A DNA stretch of 64,000 bases from Bacteroidales bacterium (GTDB lineage Bacteria > Bacteroidota > Bacteroidia > Bacteroidales > UBA932): the NCBI GenBank assembly GCA_017443465.1, contig JAFRXO010000032.1:1-64000 (forward strand). Direction: 5' to 3'. A model generated the notes under the pieces. The model was not told where the DNA came from and ran no database searches. It worked only from the letters and a program-made list of their open reading frames with translations. A program made the translations under genes and the position numbers. This document shows, piece by piece, positions 8,426 through 17,323 of the stretch (position 1 is its first letter; every line of letters starts with the position of its first letter).

Positions 8426-8433
8426 TATTTTTG
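8426..8433 (+). promoter_or_regulatory. -7 promoter box of the ABC exporter operon
   Basis: TATTTTTG fits TANNTTTG, with a TTG at 8404-8406, about 19 bp upstream, as a possible -33 element. It lies 16 bp before the ATG of the ATPase gene in a 64-bp A+T-rich spacer. Confidence 0.6.
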
Positions 8434-8449
8434 CGGAAATAGACTGCAT

Positions 8450-9322
8450 ATGGAAAACATTATTCAATGCCAGGGAATCAGTAAACGCTTCGGGGAGAAA
8501 GTAGCCCTCGATGATGTTACTCTCGACATTCCCGAAGGCAAGATCTTCGGACTTCTGGGCCCAAACGGTGCCGGAAAGACCACACTTATACGTATAATCA
8601 ACAGGATAACCATTCCCAACAGCGGGACCGTCTTGTTCAAAGGAAAACCGATTACCCAGGAAGACGTCGAGAAAATCGGCTATATGCCTGAGGAGCGTGG
8701 ACTCTACCGCAAGATGAAGGTAGGGGAGCAGGCCGTATATCTCGCTGAGCTTAAGGGAATGAGTGCCCGTAAGGCTACTGTGGAGCTCAAGAAATGGTTC
8801 GTCCGTTTCGGCATCCAGGACTGGTGGGGAAAGAAAGTCGAGGAACTCTCGAAAGGTATGGCCCAGAAACTCCAGTTCATCACTACGGTCGTCCACAAGC
8901 CTTCCCTGATGATCCTGGACGAGCCTTTCTCCGGCTTCGACCCGGTCAATGCCGAAGTCATCCGCAAAGAGGTCCTGAGGCTCAGGGACGAGGGCGCCAC
9001 CATCATCCTCTCTACCCACAATATGGAGGGTGTCGAGGAACTCTGTGACAACATCGCCCTGATCAACAAGTCCCGCCTGGTCATTACGGGAGAGTTGACC
9101 GACATCAGGAGGCGTTACGGCAACAACAATGTCGAGCTGGTCTACACTGATGAAAACGGCCGTCATACCGAAGTCCTGCCGAGGGAGACCGATGGCAACA
9201 GCACCCTGAAGACCTTCCTGGACAAAGGGGTGACAGTCAATTCCTACAAAGAGCTCATGCCCCGCATGAACGATATTTTCATTAAACTGGTTACGGGAGG
9301 AACTGAGAATGAATTGGCATAA
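8450..9322 (+). CDS. ABC transporter ATP-binding protein (NatA-like)
   Basis: This 290-residue nucleotide-binding subunit has Walker A GPNGAGKTT, a signature-like ELSKGMAQKLQF, Walker B MILDEPFSGFDP and the switch histidine in ILSTHNMEGVEE. The C-terminal 70 residues resemble the DUF4162 tail of NatA/DrrA-type ATPases. It overlaps the permease gene by 14 bp, so the two subunits are translationally coupled. Substrate is unknown; sodium or drug efflux are typical for the family. Confidence 0.9.
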   Translation: MENIIQCQGISKRFGEKVALDDVTLDIPEGKIFGLLGPNGAGKTTLIRIINRITIPNSGTVLFKGKPITQEDVEKIGYMPEERGLYRKMKVGEQAVYLAELKGMSARKATVELKKWFVRFGIQDWWGKKVEELSKGMAQKLQFITTVVHKPSLMILDEPFSGFDPVNAEVIRKEVLRLRDEGATIILSTHNMEGVEELCDNIALINKSRLVITGELTDIRRRYGNNNVELVYTDENGRHTEVLPRETDGNSTLKTFLDKGVTVNSYKELMPRMNDIFIKLVTGGTENELA

Positions 9323-10634
9323 GACAAGCGTAGTCATTTCACGCGAATACCTTAACCGCGTAAAGAAGAAGAGTTTCCTTATCACCACATTCGTGGTGCC
9401 GATCCTCTTTGCAGGCATATGCATCCTGCCTTCCCTCCTGATGATGAACGTCAAGGAGAAGTCCCAAAGGGTGGCTGTGTTCGATCAGTCGGGCATTGTC
9501 GTGCCTTATCTCAATGACAGTGAATCAGCTGTTTACACTGACTGCAGCGGGCAGGACTTAGAGGCTTTGAAGACTTCGGTCGGCAAGGATTACGATGTGC
9601 TCCTGATGGTTTCTCCGCTCGATTCCACCAAGTCCGTCAGCATACAGACCTACAGCCGCAAACCTACCGGAATCGATTTCAATGAAATGATTTCCGGCGC
9701 TGCGAGCAGGGCAGTGGAGGATTACAGGATCAGTACATATGACATCGAAGGCCTGAAGGACATCATGAATAATGTGAAGGCCAAGGTCCGTGTAGGCGAG
9801 TACACCATTGACGACAGCGGAAAGGCGACAGTCTCTGAATCAGGTATCTTCATGATCCTGTCCATGGTTCTTGGTATGATGATCTACATGTTCATCGCAA
9901 TGTTCGGGGCGACTGTCATGGCATCCGTCATAGAGGAGAAGAGCTCCCGTGTGGTGGAGGTCCTGGTCTCGTCGGTAAAGGCTACCGAGCTTATGTACGG
10001 TAAGATAATCGGCATCGCCCTCGTGGCACTGACACAGTTCTTCTTGTGGATTGTCCTGACACTGGTACTGGTCGCCGGAGCGAGCGCCATCTTCGGATTC
10101 GGGGATATGCTCTCACAGGCTCAGATGGCTCCTGCCGGTATGGGTGGAATGGACATGACCCAGATGGCTGAGCTCGGTGAAGGCGGGGTGATCCTTACGA
10201 CACTTGCCGGAATCCCTTGGGTGAAACTGATTGTCTGCTTCTTCATCTACTTCATACTCGGATACCTCCTCTACGCATCCATGTATGCGGCAATAGGTTC
10301 CGCGGTTGAGAACGAAGGTGACGCCCAGCAGCTCCAACTGCCTGTCACCATCCCTCTGATGCTGGCATTCTTCATTGTGTTCTTTGCAATGCGCAATCCT
10401 GAAAGCGGGATCGTCTGGTGGGGTTCCATGATCCCCTTCACATCTCCTATAGTGATGCTGGCCAGGATTCCTTACGGAGTTCCGCTCTGGGAGATCCTGC
10501 TCTCGGTCGTCCTTCTCGTGGGTACTTTCATCGCCTGTGCCTGGGCTTCTGCGAAGATCTACAAGGCTGGAATCCTCATGTTCGGCAAGAAATCCACTTT
10601 TGCCGATCTGTGGAAATGGTTGAAAATGAAATAA
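9309..10634 (+). CDS. ABC-2 type permease (NatB-like)
   Basis: This 441-residue membrane partner of the preceding ATPase has a first transmembrane segment near residues 22-45 (FLITTFVVPILFAGICILPSL). A large extracytoplasmic domain runs to about residue 180. A cluster of about five further segments follows, including FMILSMVLGMMIYMFIAMFG, FFIYFILGYLLYASMY and LMLAFFIVFFAM. The motif VIEEKSSRVVEVLVSS after the second segment is typical of NatB/YhaP-like permeases. A glycine- and methionine-rich loop (residues about 265-290) is unusual but has no assignable role. Confidence 0.88.
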   Translation: MNWHKTSVVISREYLNRVKKKSFLITTFVVPILFAGICILPSLLMMNVKEKSQRVAVFDQSGIVVPYLNDSESAVYTDCSGQDLEALKTSVGKDYDVLLMVSPLDSTKSVSIQTYSRKPTGIDFNEMISGAASRAVEDYRISTYDIEGLKDIMNNVKAKVRVGEYTIDDSGKATVSESGIFMILSMVLGMMIYMFIAMFGATVMASVIEEKSSRVVEVLVSSVKATELMYGKIIGIALVALTQFFLWIVLTLVLVAGASAIFGFGDMLSQAQMAPAGMGGMDMTQMAELGEGGVILTTLAGIPWVKLIVCFFIYFILGYLLYASMYAAIGSAVENEGDAQQLQLPVTIPLMLAFFIVFFAMRNPESGIVWWGSMIPFTSPIVMLARIPYGVPLWEILLSVVLLVGTFIACAWASAKIYKAGILMFGKKSTFADLWKWLKMK

Positions 10635-10636
10635 TT

Positions 10637-11458
10637 ATGCGTAGAGTTATTTCTTTGGCGATTTTCCTGGCCCTTTTCTCCCTCTGTGCCGGTGCCCAGG
10701 AATTCTCGTGGAAGAGAGTCCTGATGGACGAGTCCCGGACCGGGACGAAGATGGCGACCGCCGGGAATGTCAAGTCTTCTCTCGGTTCTGTTGAGGGATG
10801 CAAGTACGTGGCTCCGAACGGCAAGACATTCAGGGGTGCTACAAAGAAGGCAGCAAAGGTTGTGCTTGCCGCCCAGGACAAGATGGCGGAAGTGAAGACC
10901 GTCATCGGGCATTGCCCGGGAGGAATGAAATCATATGCTCCTGAAAGCGAACTTTCGAACTGGGTCGCGGATGAATATATCCGTGCCGTCCAGGAAATTA
11001 CCGGGAAGCGTGTGGATGTGAGTTTCGCCAATTTCGGAGGCATACGTGCTCCTATGCCTGATGGAGATGTCCTCGTGGATGACATCATGTCCATGTTCCC
11101 GTTCAAGAACAAGTTCTGCTATGTAGAACTCCGCGGTTCTGACCTCAGAGCCATATACAACCAGCTTGCAGGCAATATGCAGGTCATCGGCGGTGCAAAG
11201 CTCACGGTTAAGGACGGAAAACTGGTAGATGTCCTTGTTGGAGGGGAGCCGCTCGATGATAACAGGGTTTATGGCGTTGCTACCATCGATTTCCTTCTGG
11301 ACGGAGGTGACAACCTTCACATAGGACGCGGGGCCGTTTCGCTCCAGATCCTCGACAAGAATGTCATAGATGTCATGATGCCATATGTCAAGAGCCTTAC
11401 GGCTGAAGGGAAAGACATTGTGTACCAGAAGGATGGCAGAGTTGAGATCCTGAAATGA
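10637..11458 (+). CDS. 5'-nucleotidase C-terminal domain protein, secreted
   Basis: The protein has 273 residues from the ATG at 10637, two bases after the permease stop. A signal peptide (MRRVISLAIFLALFSLCAGAQ) is followed by a domain matching the substrate-binding C-terminal half of UshA-type 5'-nucleotidases: SELSNWVADEY, FANFGGIRAPMPDG, MFPFKNKFCYVELRG and a late FLLDGGDNL. The metal-binding phosphoesterase domain is absent here and is encoded by the next gene, which overlaps by 4 bp (ATGA). The frame is also open upstream to 10418, but that part lies inside the permease gene and would remove the signal peptide. Confidence 0.88.
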   Translation: MRRVISLAIFLALFSLCAGAQEFSWKRVLMDESRTGTKMATAGNVKSSLGSVEGCKYVAPNGKTFRGATKKAAKVVLAAQDKMAEVKTVIGHCPGGMKSYAPESELSNWVADEYIRAVQEITGKRVDVSFANFGGIRAPMPDGDVLVDDIMSMFPFKNKFCYVELRGSDLRAIYNQLAGNMQVIGGAKLTVKDGKLVDVLVGGEPLDDNRVYGVATIDFLLDGGDNLHIGRGAVSLQILDKNVIDVMMPYVKSLTAEGKDIVYQKDGRVEILK

Positions 11459-12309
11459 GAAGCGCTATGGAAAAGAATATCTATCTCAGAAGGCTGGCCG
11501 TAGTTTTGGGCATATTCCTGACTGTTACCCTTACAGCATCTGCACAGCGGAAACTTACCATACTTCATGTCAATGACACCCACAGCCATGTAGAACCATT
11601 CCCGGAGAAGCCCGGACAGGTAGGAGGAGTGATCGAGAGGGCTGCTTTCATAGACAGTGTCCGTAAGGCGGACGGAAAGCGTAATGTACTCCTGCTCCAT
11701 GCCGGAGATTTCTCTCAGGGGACGTCCTATTTCACTCTCCTGAAAGGAGATATCGAGATCGACCTGATGAATGCCTTGAAGTACGATGTGACTGCACTTG
11801 GGAACCATGAATTCGACAACGGTATCGAGGACCTGGCTCGCAGGTTGCGTGCTCTCAAGAAGACGAAGGTGGTGTGCTGCAACTACGATTTCTCACCATT
11901 CGAGGTGGGTGAATATGTCAAACCATATGTGATCGTAAAAAAGGCTGGGATGAAGATAGGCGTAATCGGCCTTCTCACAGATGTTTCGTCAGTTGTGGCC
12001 AAGGCAGTCGCCGACAGGCTTCCCAAGTTGGACGACATCGCCGAGATGAACAGATGGGCTGATTATCTTAAAAATGAAAAACACTGTGACCTGGTAATCG
12101 CCTTGACCCATATAGGGTACGCCGGAGAGCCCTTCTCGGATCGGGTCCTGGTTCCCCAGACGCGCAACCTTGACCTGGTAGTCGGCGGGCATTCACACAC
12201 CTTCCTTAAGAAGATGGAGTCAGCCACTGACCTTGACGGGAAAGAGGTCCCCATCGTCCAGGATGGCCGCTGGGGAGAGTATGTAGGCCAGATTACAGTA
12301 ATCCCCTAG
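11455..12309 (+). CDS. Metallophosphatase, 5'-nucleotidase N-terminal domain, secreted
   Basis: This 284-residue protein has a signal peptide (hydrophobic stretch LAVVLGIFLTVTLTASA) and the complete calcineurin-like metal-binding set: NDTHSH, HAGDFSQG, LGNHEFDNG, ALTHIGYAG and VGGHSHTF. It is the catalytic half of a UshA-type 5'-nucleotidase. The preceding gene supplies the C-terminal half, so the canonical single chain is split and the gene order is reversed. The two products probably act together in the periplasm to hydrolyse nucleotides. Its stop overlaps the stop of convergent yicC. Confidence 0.9.
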   Translation: MRSAMEKNIYLRRLAVVLGIFLTVTLTASAQRKLTILHVNDTHSHVEPFPEKPGQVGGVIERAAFIDSVRKADGKRNVLLLHAGDFSQGTSYFTLLKGDIEIDLMNALKYDVTALGNHEFDNGIEDLARRLRALKKTKVVCCNYDFSPFEVGEYVKPYVIVKKAGMKIGVIGLLTDVSSVVAKAVADRLPKLDDIAEMNRWADYLKNEKHCDLVIALTHIGYAGEPFSDRVLVPQTRNLDLVVGGHSHTFLKKMESATDLDGKEVPIVQDGRWGEYVGQITVIP

Positions 12310-13211
12310 AGGATATTCATCGATTGCTCCCGGACTTTCTCGAGCTCGTCTTTCATGCGGACGACGGCTTTCTGGATTCCGGAGTGATTGGCTTTTGAGC
12401 CTGTGGTGTTGATCTCGCGGCCAAGTTCCTGAAGGATGAAGCCCAGTTTCTTCCCGGGGAAGGGCTCCGAGTCAATAGTGTCCATGAAGTACGCGCAGTG
12501 CTGCCTGAGCCTGACCCTCTCTTCATTGATGTCTAGTTTCTCCAGGTAGTATATCATTTCCTGCTCGAAGCGGGCCTCGTCGTATTTGATCCCAAGCTCC
12601 CCAATAGTCTTGAGGAGCTTGGCCCTTACTGCGTCAATGCGTTCTTTCTCATATGATTCCACCTCGTCTTCGAGTTTCAGGATGGCCGCGATGCCTCTGG
12701 TGACATCTTTGTAAAGGACGGCTCCTTCCCGTGTGCGGTACTCGTTCACTGCAGCGATGGCACGGTCTATGGCGGCCTCTACCAGAGGCCAGTTTTCCTC
12801 GGTGATCACTTCCGGTTTCGAGTTGAAGTCAGCTACGTCCGGGAAGCGCAGGATGGCGCAGAGAAGGTCATTGTTCATCCTGTCGTTTACCTGTGTGCTG
12901 CCCATGGCGAATCCTTGAAGGGAGGAGCGCAGGGACGTAATCTGGGAATAGTACTCTTTTACCAGTTTTTCGTCGATGGTCTTTGCCGCCCCGGCTGCAT
13001 TAGGCTCGAAGTTGATGAAGAAATCCAAGGTCCCCCTGTGGAGTTCCGATGCGATTTTCTGTCTGACTGACAGTTCCTTGTCTCGCGGGAGGAGGCTTGT
13101 CTTGATGTTGACGTCGGCATTCTTGCCGTTAAGAGTGCGGATCTCGATTGTGATTTTACCTTTCTCGAGTACGGCTTCCGCCTTGCCGTAGCCTGTCATT
13201 GACTGGATCAT
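12306..13211 (-). CDS. yicC: YicC family endoribonuclease
   Basis: This 301-residue protein begins MIQSMTGYGKAEA and ends LEKVREQSMNIL, both diagnostic of the YicC/YloC family (YicC-N plus DUF1732). The C-terminal signature FILQELGREINTTGSK is intact. E. coli YicC is described as an endoribonuclease that promotes decay of small RNAs. Length is normal. It is transcribed alone on the minus strand, and its start codon is preceded by CAT. Confidence 0.93.
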   Translation of the reverse strand: MIQSMTGYGKAEAVLEKGKITIEIRTLNGKNADVNIKTSLLPRDKELSVRQKIASELHRGTLDFFINFEPNAAGAAKTIDEKLVKEYYSQITSLRSSLQGFAMGSTQVNDRMNNDLLCAILRFPDVADFNSKPEVITEENWPLVEAAIDRAIAAVNEYRTREGAVLYKDVTRGIAAILKLEDEVESYEKERIDAVRAKLLKTIGELGIKYDEARFEQEMIYYLEKLDINEERVRLRQHCAYFMDTIDSEPFPGKKLGFILQELGREINTTGSKANHSGIQKAVVRMKDELEKVREQSMNIL

Positions 13212-13292
13212 ATGCTTTGTCTTTGCGGGCTGGGATTTTTCCTAAAACCTCTTTTAATCCCAAATCCGGCGGTAAAAATACTAAGAAAATGT

Positions 13293-13300
13293 TAAATTTG
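13293..13300 (+). promoter_or_regulatory. -7 promoter box of glnS
   Basis: TAAATTTG matches the TANNTTTG consensus exactly, 28 bp upstream of the glnS ATG, in the divergent spacer between yicC and glnS. Confidence 0.65.
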
Positions 13301-13328
13301 TAAGTTTTATTAAAACTACGGAATTATC

Positions 13329-14978
13329 ATGGCAGACAAAAACTTCCTTGAGGAGATAATCGAATCCGACCTTGAAAGCGGTAAAGTTGACAGCATAGTT
13401 ACCCGTTTTCCTCCCGAACCGAATGGCTACCTGCATCTTGGACATGCCAAGAGCATATGCTTGAATTTCGGCCTTGCGCAGAAATACGGCGGGAAAACGA
13501 ACCTCCGCTATGATGACACCAATCCCAGCAAGGAGGATGTGGAGTATGTGGATGCGATTAAGGAAGACATTTCCTGGCTCGGCTTCCACTGGGACAAGGA
13601 ACTGTACGCATCGGACTATTTCGACCAGCTGTATGACTGGGCGGAAGAATTGATACAGAGGGGCCTGGCATATGTGGATGACCAGACCCAGGAAGAGATT
13701 TCAGCGGGCCGCGGCACCGTGGAGACTCCGGGAAAGGAGAGTCCCTACCGTAATCGCAGCGTAGAGGAGAACCTCCGTATCTTCCGTGAGATGAAGGCCG
13801 GAATATGGCCAGACGGTTCGAAGGTCCTCCGTGCCAAGATCGACATGGGCTCCAAGAACATGCTCATGCGCGACCCGATCCTTTACCGCATCAAGCACGC
13901 CCACCATCACCGTACTGGAGACAAGTGGTGCATATACCCGATGTACGACTTCACCCATGGCCAGAGCGATTCCATCGAGAAGATCACCCATTCCATATGT
14001 ACCCTCGAGTTCGATGTCCACCGTCCCCTTTATGACTGGTTCATCGAGACCCTGGGCATTTTCCCCTCGCATCAGTATGAGTTCGCGCGTCTGAACTTGA
14101 CTTACACTCTGATGTCGAAGCGTAAGCTCCTGGAGCTGGTCCAGAAGGGATATGTCAGCGGGTGGGACGATCCGCGCATGCCTACTCTCTGCGGTGTGAG
14201 GCGCCGTGGCTACACTCCGGAAGCCCTCAGGATGTTCTGCGACCGTATCGGTGTTTCGAAGCACGAGCAGATGATGGATCTCCAGCTCCTGGAATGGTGT
14301 GTCCGCCAGGATCTCAACGCCCGCTCCAACCGCTATATGGCTGTCAGCGGCGATCCTATCAAGGTTACACTTTCCAACTGGGAGAAGGGGAAGACAGAGT
14401 GGTTCGAAAGCCCCCTCAACCCGGAAGACCCGGAAGGTGCGAAGCGCAGGGTGCCCTTTACCGGCGAACTTCTCATCGACAGGGCTGATTTCATGGAGGA
14501 CGCTCCTGCCAAGTTCTTCCGCCTCAGGCCGGGCGGCGAGGTGCGCTTGAAATACACCTACATCATCAAGTGCGAGGAGGTTGTCAAGGATGCAGATGGG
14601 AAGGTGGTTGAGCTCATATGCACATATGACCCGACGTCGAAACCCGGCGCTGGCGAATGGCGTAAGGTCAAAGGCACGATCCATTGGGTTTCATGTGATT
14701 ATGCCAAGGAGGTAGAGCTCCGTATTTATGACAAACTTTTCCTGAAGGAGAATATGAACGACATCCCGGAGGACAGGGATTACAAGGATTATCTCAATCC
14801 CGAGTCCCTGAAGGTGGAGAAAGGCTGGGCCGAACCGGCACTTCTGGATGACCGCTCCGGAATTGCCGTCCAGTTCGAGAGGACGGGCTATTTCGTGCTG
14901 GACAAGGATTCGGCTGACGGCAAGCTGGTTTTCAACAAGACCACTTCGCTTAAAGATTCCTATAAGGCTAGTATATAA
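13329..14978 (+). CDS. glnS: Glutaminyl-tRNA synthetase
   Basis: This 549-residue class I synthetase charges tRNA-Gln. The HIGH motif appears as PNGYLHLGHAK after VTRFPPEP, and the KMSKS loop as LMSKRKL. The catalytic core is followed by the anticodon-binding beta-barrels (SNWEKGKTEWFESPLNPE, FFRLRPGGEVRLKY). RYDDTNPSKE (not an Asp/Glu swap typical of GltX) supports GlnRS rather than GluRS. Length matches bacterial GlnRS. Confidence 0.95.
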   Translation: MADKNFLEEIIESDLESGKVDSIVTRFPPEPNGYLHLGHAKSICLNFGLAQKYGGKTNLRYDDTNPSKEDVEYVDAIKEDISWLGFHWDKELYASDYFDQLYDWAEELIQRGLAYVDDQTQEEISAGRGTVETPGKESPYRNRSVEENLRIFREMKAGIWPDGSKVLRAKIDMGSKNMLMRDPILYRIKHAHHHRTGDKWCIYPMYDFTHGQSDSIEKITHSICTLEFDVHRPLYDWFIETLGIFPSHQYEFARLNLTYTLMSKRKLLELVQKGYVSGWDDPRMPTLCGVRRRGYTPEALRMFCDRIGVSKHEQMMDLQLLEWCVRQDLNARSNRYMAVSGDPIKVTLSNWEKGKTEWFESPLNPEDPEGAKRRVPFTGELLIDRADFMEDAPAKFFRLRPGGEVRLKYTYIIKCEEVVKDADGKVVELICTYDPTSKPGAGEWRKVKGTIHWVSCDYAKEVELRIYDKLFLKENMNDIPEDRDYKDYLNPESLKVEKGWAEPALLDDRSGIAVQFERTGYFVLDKDSADGKLVFNKTTSLKDSYKASI

Positions 14979-14986
14979 TAATTTGT

Positions 14987-14994
14987 TATATTTG
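14987..14994 (+). promoter_or_regulatory. -7 promoter box upstream of the HAMP protein-trkH genes
   Basis: TATATTTG matches the consensus exactly, 19 bp upstream of the ATG at 15014, in the 35-bp spacer after glnS. Confidence 0.65.
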
Positions 14995-15013
14995 CATTTG
15001 TGGCCTTTTTGAC

Positions 15014-15862
15014 ATGTTCAGGAAAGTAAGTACCAGACTGAAGAATTTCGCACTGACACTGAGGCAGAAACTTATATTGAGCCTCAGCTCAATAGCAGTC
15101 GTGCTGATGGTTTCAAGTACCATCTCGGTGCTGGAATACAGCAGGATGAGCGATTATGTCTCTGCGCTCATTTCGGAGAACATCAATTCCATAAACCTGG
15201 CCCGCAAACTTTCCGACATCATAAGCGGCTACAACCTCGAGATCCTGACCGTTATCGGAAATGAGGCCGTTACCAAGGTCCCTGATTTCGACCAGCATGC
15301 TTTCCTGGACCGGTGCGATTCTCTGGAAAAGGCTCTCGCGGTAATGCACAAGCAGCCTCTTGCCGATTCCGTTGTCTACGCTTACAGTGCGTATATGCTC
15401 ACATCCCTTGAGCTCCCGGAGGTCCTTAAATCTGATTTCATCGATTCCCGGAGCTGGTACTTTGACCGGCTCCAGCCCAGCTATAACAAGCTCAACGGCT
15501 ATGTCAACACCATGATTTCGACAATATATGCCGACCTGAAGGCCAATTCCCTCCGTTTTGACAGGGGATTTTACAGGAGCGTCATACCCGGAATCGTGGC
15601 AGTGATTGTCGGCCTTCTGCTGATTTTCATGCTGCTGTTCTTTGTGATGAGCTATTATGTGAATCCACTTGTAAGGATGCTTCGCAGCCTGGACAATTAC
15701 CGGTCATCAGGCGTGAGTTATAATGTGGATTTCGATGGCGATGATGAGCTCAAGGAACTCAATGAAGGAATACGCCAGATTACTCAGGAAAACCAGCAGC
15801 TCAGCAAGAGGATCAAGGACATGCGCGAGAGATTTTCCAAGAACACTCCCGGGGAGAAATGA
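15014..15862 (+). CDS. Membrane sensor-like protein with four-helix-bundle and HAMP-like regions, no output domain
   Basis: This 282-residue protein has a first transmembrane helix at about residues 19-42 (KLILSLSSIAVVLMVSSTISVL). A helical extracytoplasmic region of about 150 residues resembles a 4HB_MCP sensor. A second strong transmembrane helix lies near residues 196-218 (IPGIVAVIVGLLLIFMLLFF). A HAMP-like segment (YVNPLVRMLRSLDNY, then DELKELNEGIRQITQEN) follows and ends in a coiled coil. No kinase, methyl-accepting or cyclase domain is present. It overlaps trkH by 4 bp (ATGA), so it may modulate potassium uptake. That role is inference. Confidence 0.7.
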   Translation: MFRKVSTRLKNFALTLRQKLILSLSSIAVVLMVSSTISVLEYSRMSDYVSALISENINSINLARKLSDIISGYNLEILTVIGNEAVTKVPDFDQHAFLDRCDSLEKALAVMHKQPLADSVVYAYSAYMLTSLELPEVLKSDFIDSRSWYFDRLQPSYNKLNGYVNTMISTIYADLKANSLRFDRGFYRSVIPGIVAVIVGLLLIFMLLFFVMSYYVNPLVRMLRSLDNYRSSGVSYNVDFDGDDELKELNEGIRQITQENQQLSKRIKDMRERFSKNTPGEK

Positions 15863-17319
15863 ATTGGCGGGGCATTAGCTTGAATGTCGGCGTCGCACTG
15901 CTTGTCAGCGCGCTGTTCATGTTCATCTCGGTGTTCATTTCCATCGCTGAAGGGAATGACAGCGCCCTTGCCGCCTTGAGCATAAGTTTCATCCTGACCT
16001 TCATATTCGGAATATTCCCGTTCATATTCGTCAGGAAAGCCCCGAAGATTACGATGAGGGAGGGCTATGTCACCATTTTCCTGGCATGGTTGTTCTCTTT
16101 CATTTTCGGGATGCTTCCATATGCCCTCTGGGGCGGCCCATTCAATGTGGAAAACGCTTGGTTTGAAAGCGTTTCCGGTTACACTACGACTGGAGCTACT
16201 ATCCTGGAAAATGTGGAGGCCCTGCCGGACAGCCTGCTTTTCTGGAGGTCTTCCACACATTTCATCGGTGGCCTCGGAGTCGTGGTGTTCATCCTGATGA
16301 TCATCCCTGAATCTTCTCCTGTCCGCCTGAGGTTCGCCAGCATGGAATTGTCCTCCCTTTCCCGCTCAGGTTACCGTGTAAGGACCGGCAGGGCAGTATA
16401 TGTCTTTACGACGGTGTACCTGGTGATGAATGTCGCTGCATTCTTCCTCTATTGGATTGCCGGCATGAGCGCCTTTGATGCCATCAACCATGCTTTCAGC
16501 GTGTGTGCTACCGGTGGTTTCTCGACCAAGAACACATCTATAGCCGCTTTCAATTCACTCCCTATCACCCTGATCACCATGTTTTTCATGCTGGTCTCAT
16601 CGCTTCATTTCGGCATGCTGTTCATGGTTGTAGTGTCTAGGTCCCTGAAACCTTTGAACAATCAGGTTCTCAAGCTATATGTGGGGTATATTATCGGATT
16701 CTCTGTCATTGCCGCAATAGTCCTCAAAGCCGACAACCTTGCTGCGACATGGGGACAGGCCTTTCTGGACAGTTCCTTCCAGATGTTGAGTTATGCTTCG
16801 ACAACCGGGCTTGCCATTGCAGACAACAGCACATGGCCGTACTTCCTTTCCCTTCTGCTGATGTCGGCAGGTGCCGTCTGCGGAATGGCCGGATCTACAA
16901 CCGGAGGTGTCAAGTCAGACCGTCTTCTCTTGCTGATGAAGTCCATCAAGGCCCAGATAAGCATGTCTCTCAATCCGACGTCAATCACTGAAATAAAGTT
17001 CGGGAACCGTAACATCTACCAGAAGAATCTCTATCCTCACATCCTGTATATAGCCATGTTCGGAGCCGTGTGGATTGTTTCGACTATTGTGGTACTCATG
17101 TTCGACAGGGGTGAAGGTCTCGCTTTGATGTCCACCCTTTCTTCCCTTGGAAATGTCGGGCCTTCCGTCGGAGAGCTCGGTACATTCGGCAACTATGGAG
17201 CGGAGCCGTTCATGGCCAAGATTGTCTATACTGTCGACATGTTCCTCGGCAGGGTGGAGATTTTCCCGGTAATATCGGTTATTTCAATGATCGTGCATCC
17301 CGACAGGAGACGGAATTAG
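15859..17319 (+). CDS. trkH: Potassium uptake protein TrkH/KtrB family
   Basis: This 486-residue polytopic channel subunit imports potassium. Four pore loops carry the selectivity-filter glycines: SGYTTTGAT, CATGGFSTKN, ASTTGLAIA and SLGNVGPS. Length and topology agree with TrkH. The cytoplasmic gating partner TrkA is normally encoded next to trkH, but none is seen here. Instead the gene is coupled to the HAMP-like protein upstream. It ends five bases before the helicase start. Confidence 0.92.
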   Translation: MNWRGISLNVGVALLVSALFMFISVFISIAEGNDSALAALSISFILTFIFGIFPFIFVRKAPKITMREGYVTIFLAWLFSFIFGMLPYALWGGPFNVENAWFESVSGYTTTGATILENVEALPDSLLFWRSSTHFIGGLGVVVFILMIIPESSPVRLRFASMELSSLSRSGYRVRTGRAVYVFTTVYLVMNVAAFFLYWIAGMSAFDAINHAFSVCATGGFSTKNTSIAAFNSLPITLITMFFMLVSSLHFGMLFMVVVSRSLKPLNNQVLKLYVGYIIGFSVIAAIVLKADNLAATWGQAFLDSSFQMLSYASTTGLAIADNSTWPYFLSLLLMSAGAVCGMAGSTTGGVKSDRLLLLMKSIKAQISMSLNPTSITEIKFGNRNIYQKNLYPHILYIAMFGAVWIVSTIVVLMFDRGEGLALMSTLSSLGNVGPSVGELGTFGNYGAEPFMAKIVYTVDMFLGRVEIFPVISVISMIVHPDRRRN

Positions 17320-17323
17320 GGAG

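Noticed and set aside
10418..10636. Upstream extension of the 5'-nucleotidase C-domain frame
   Set aside because: It lies inside the ABC-2 permease gene in another frame, and the signal peptide begins at the ATG at 10637.
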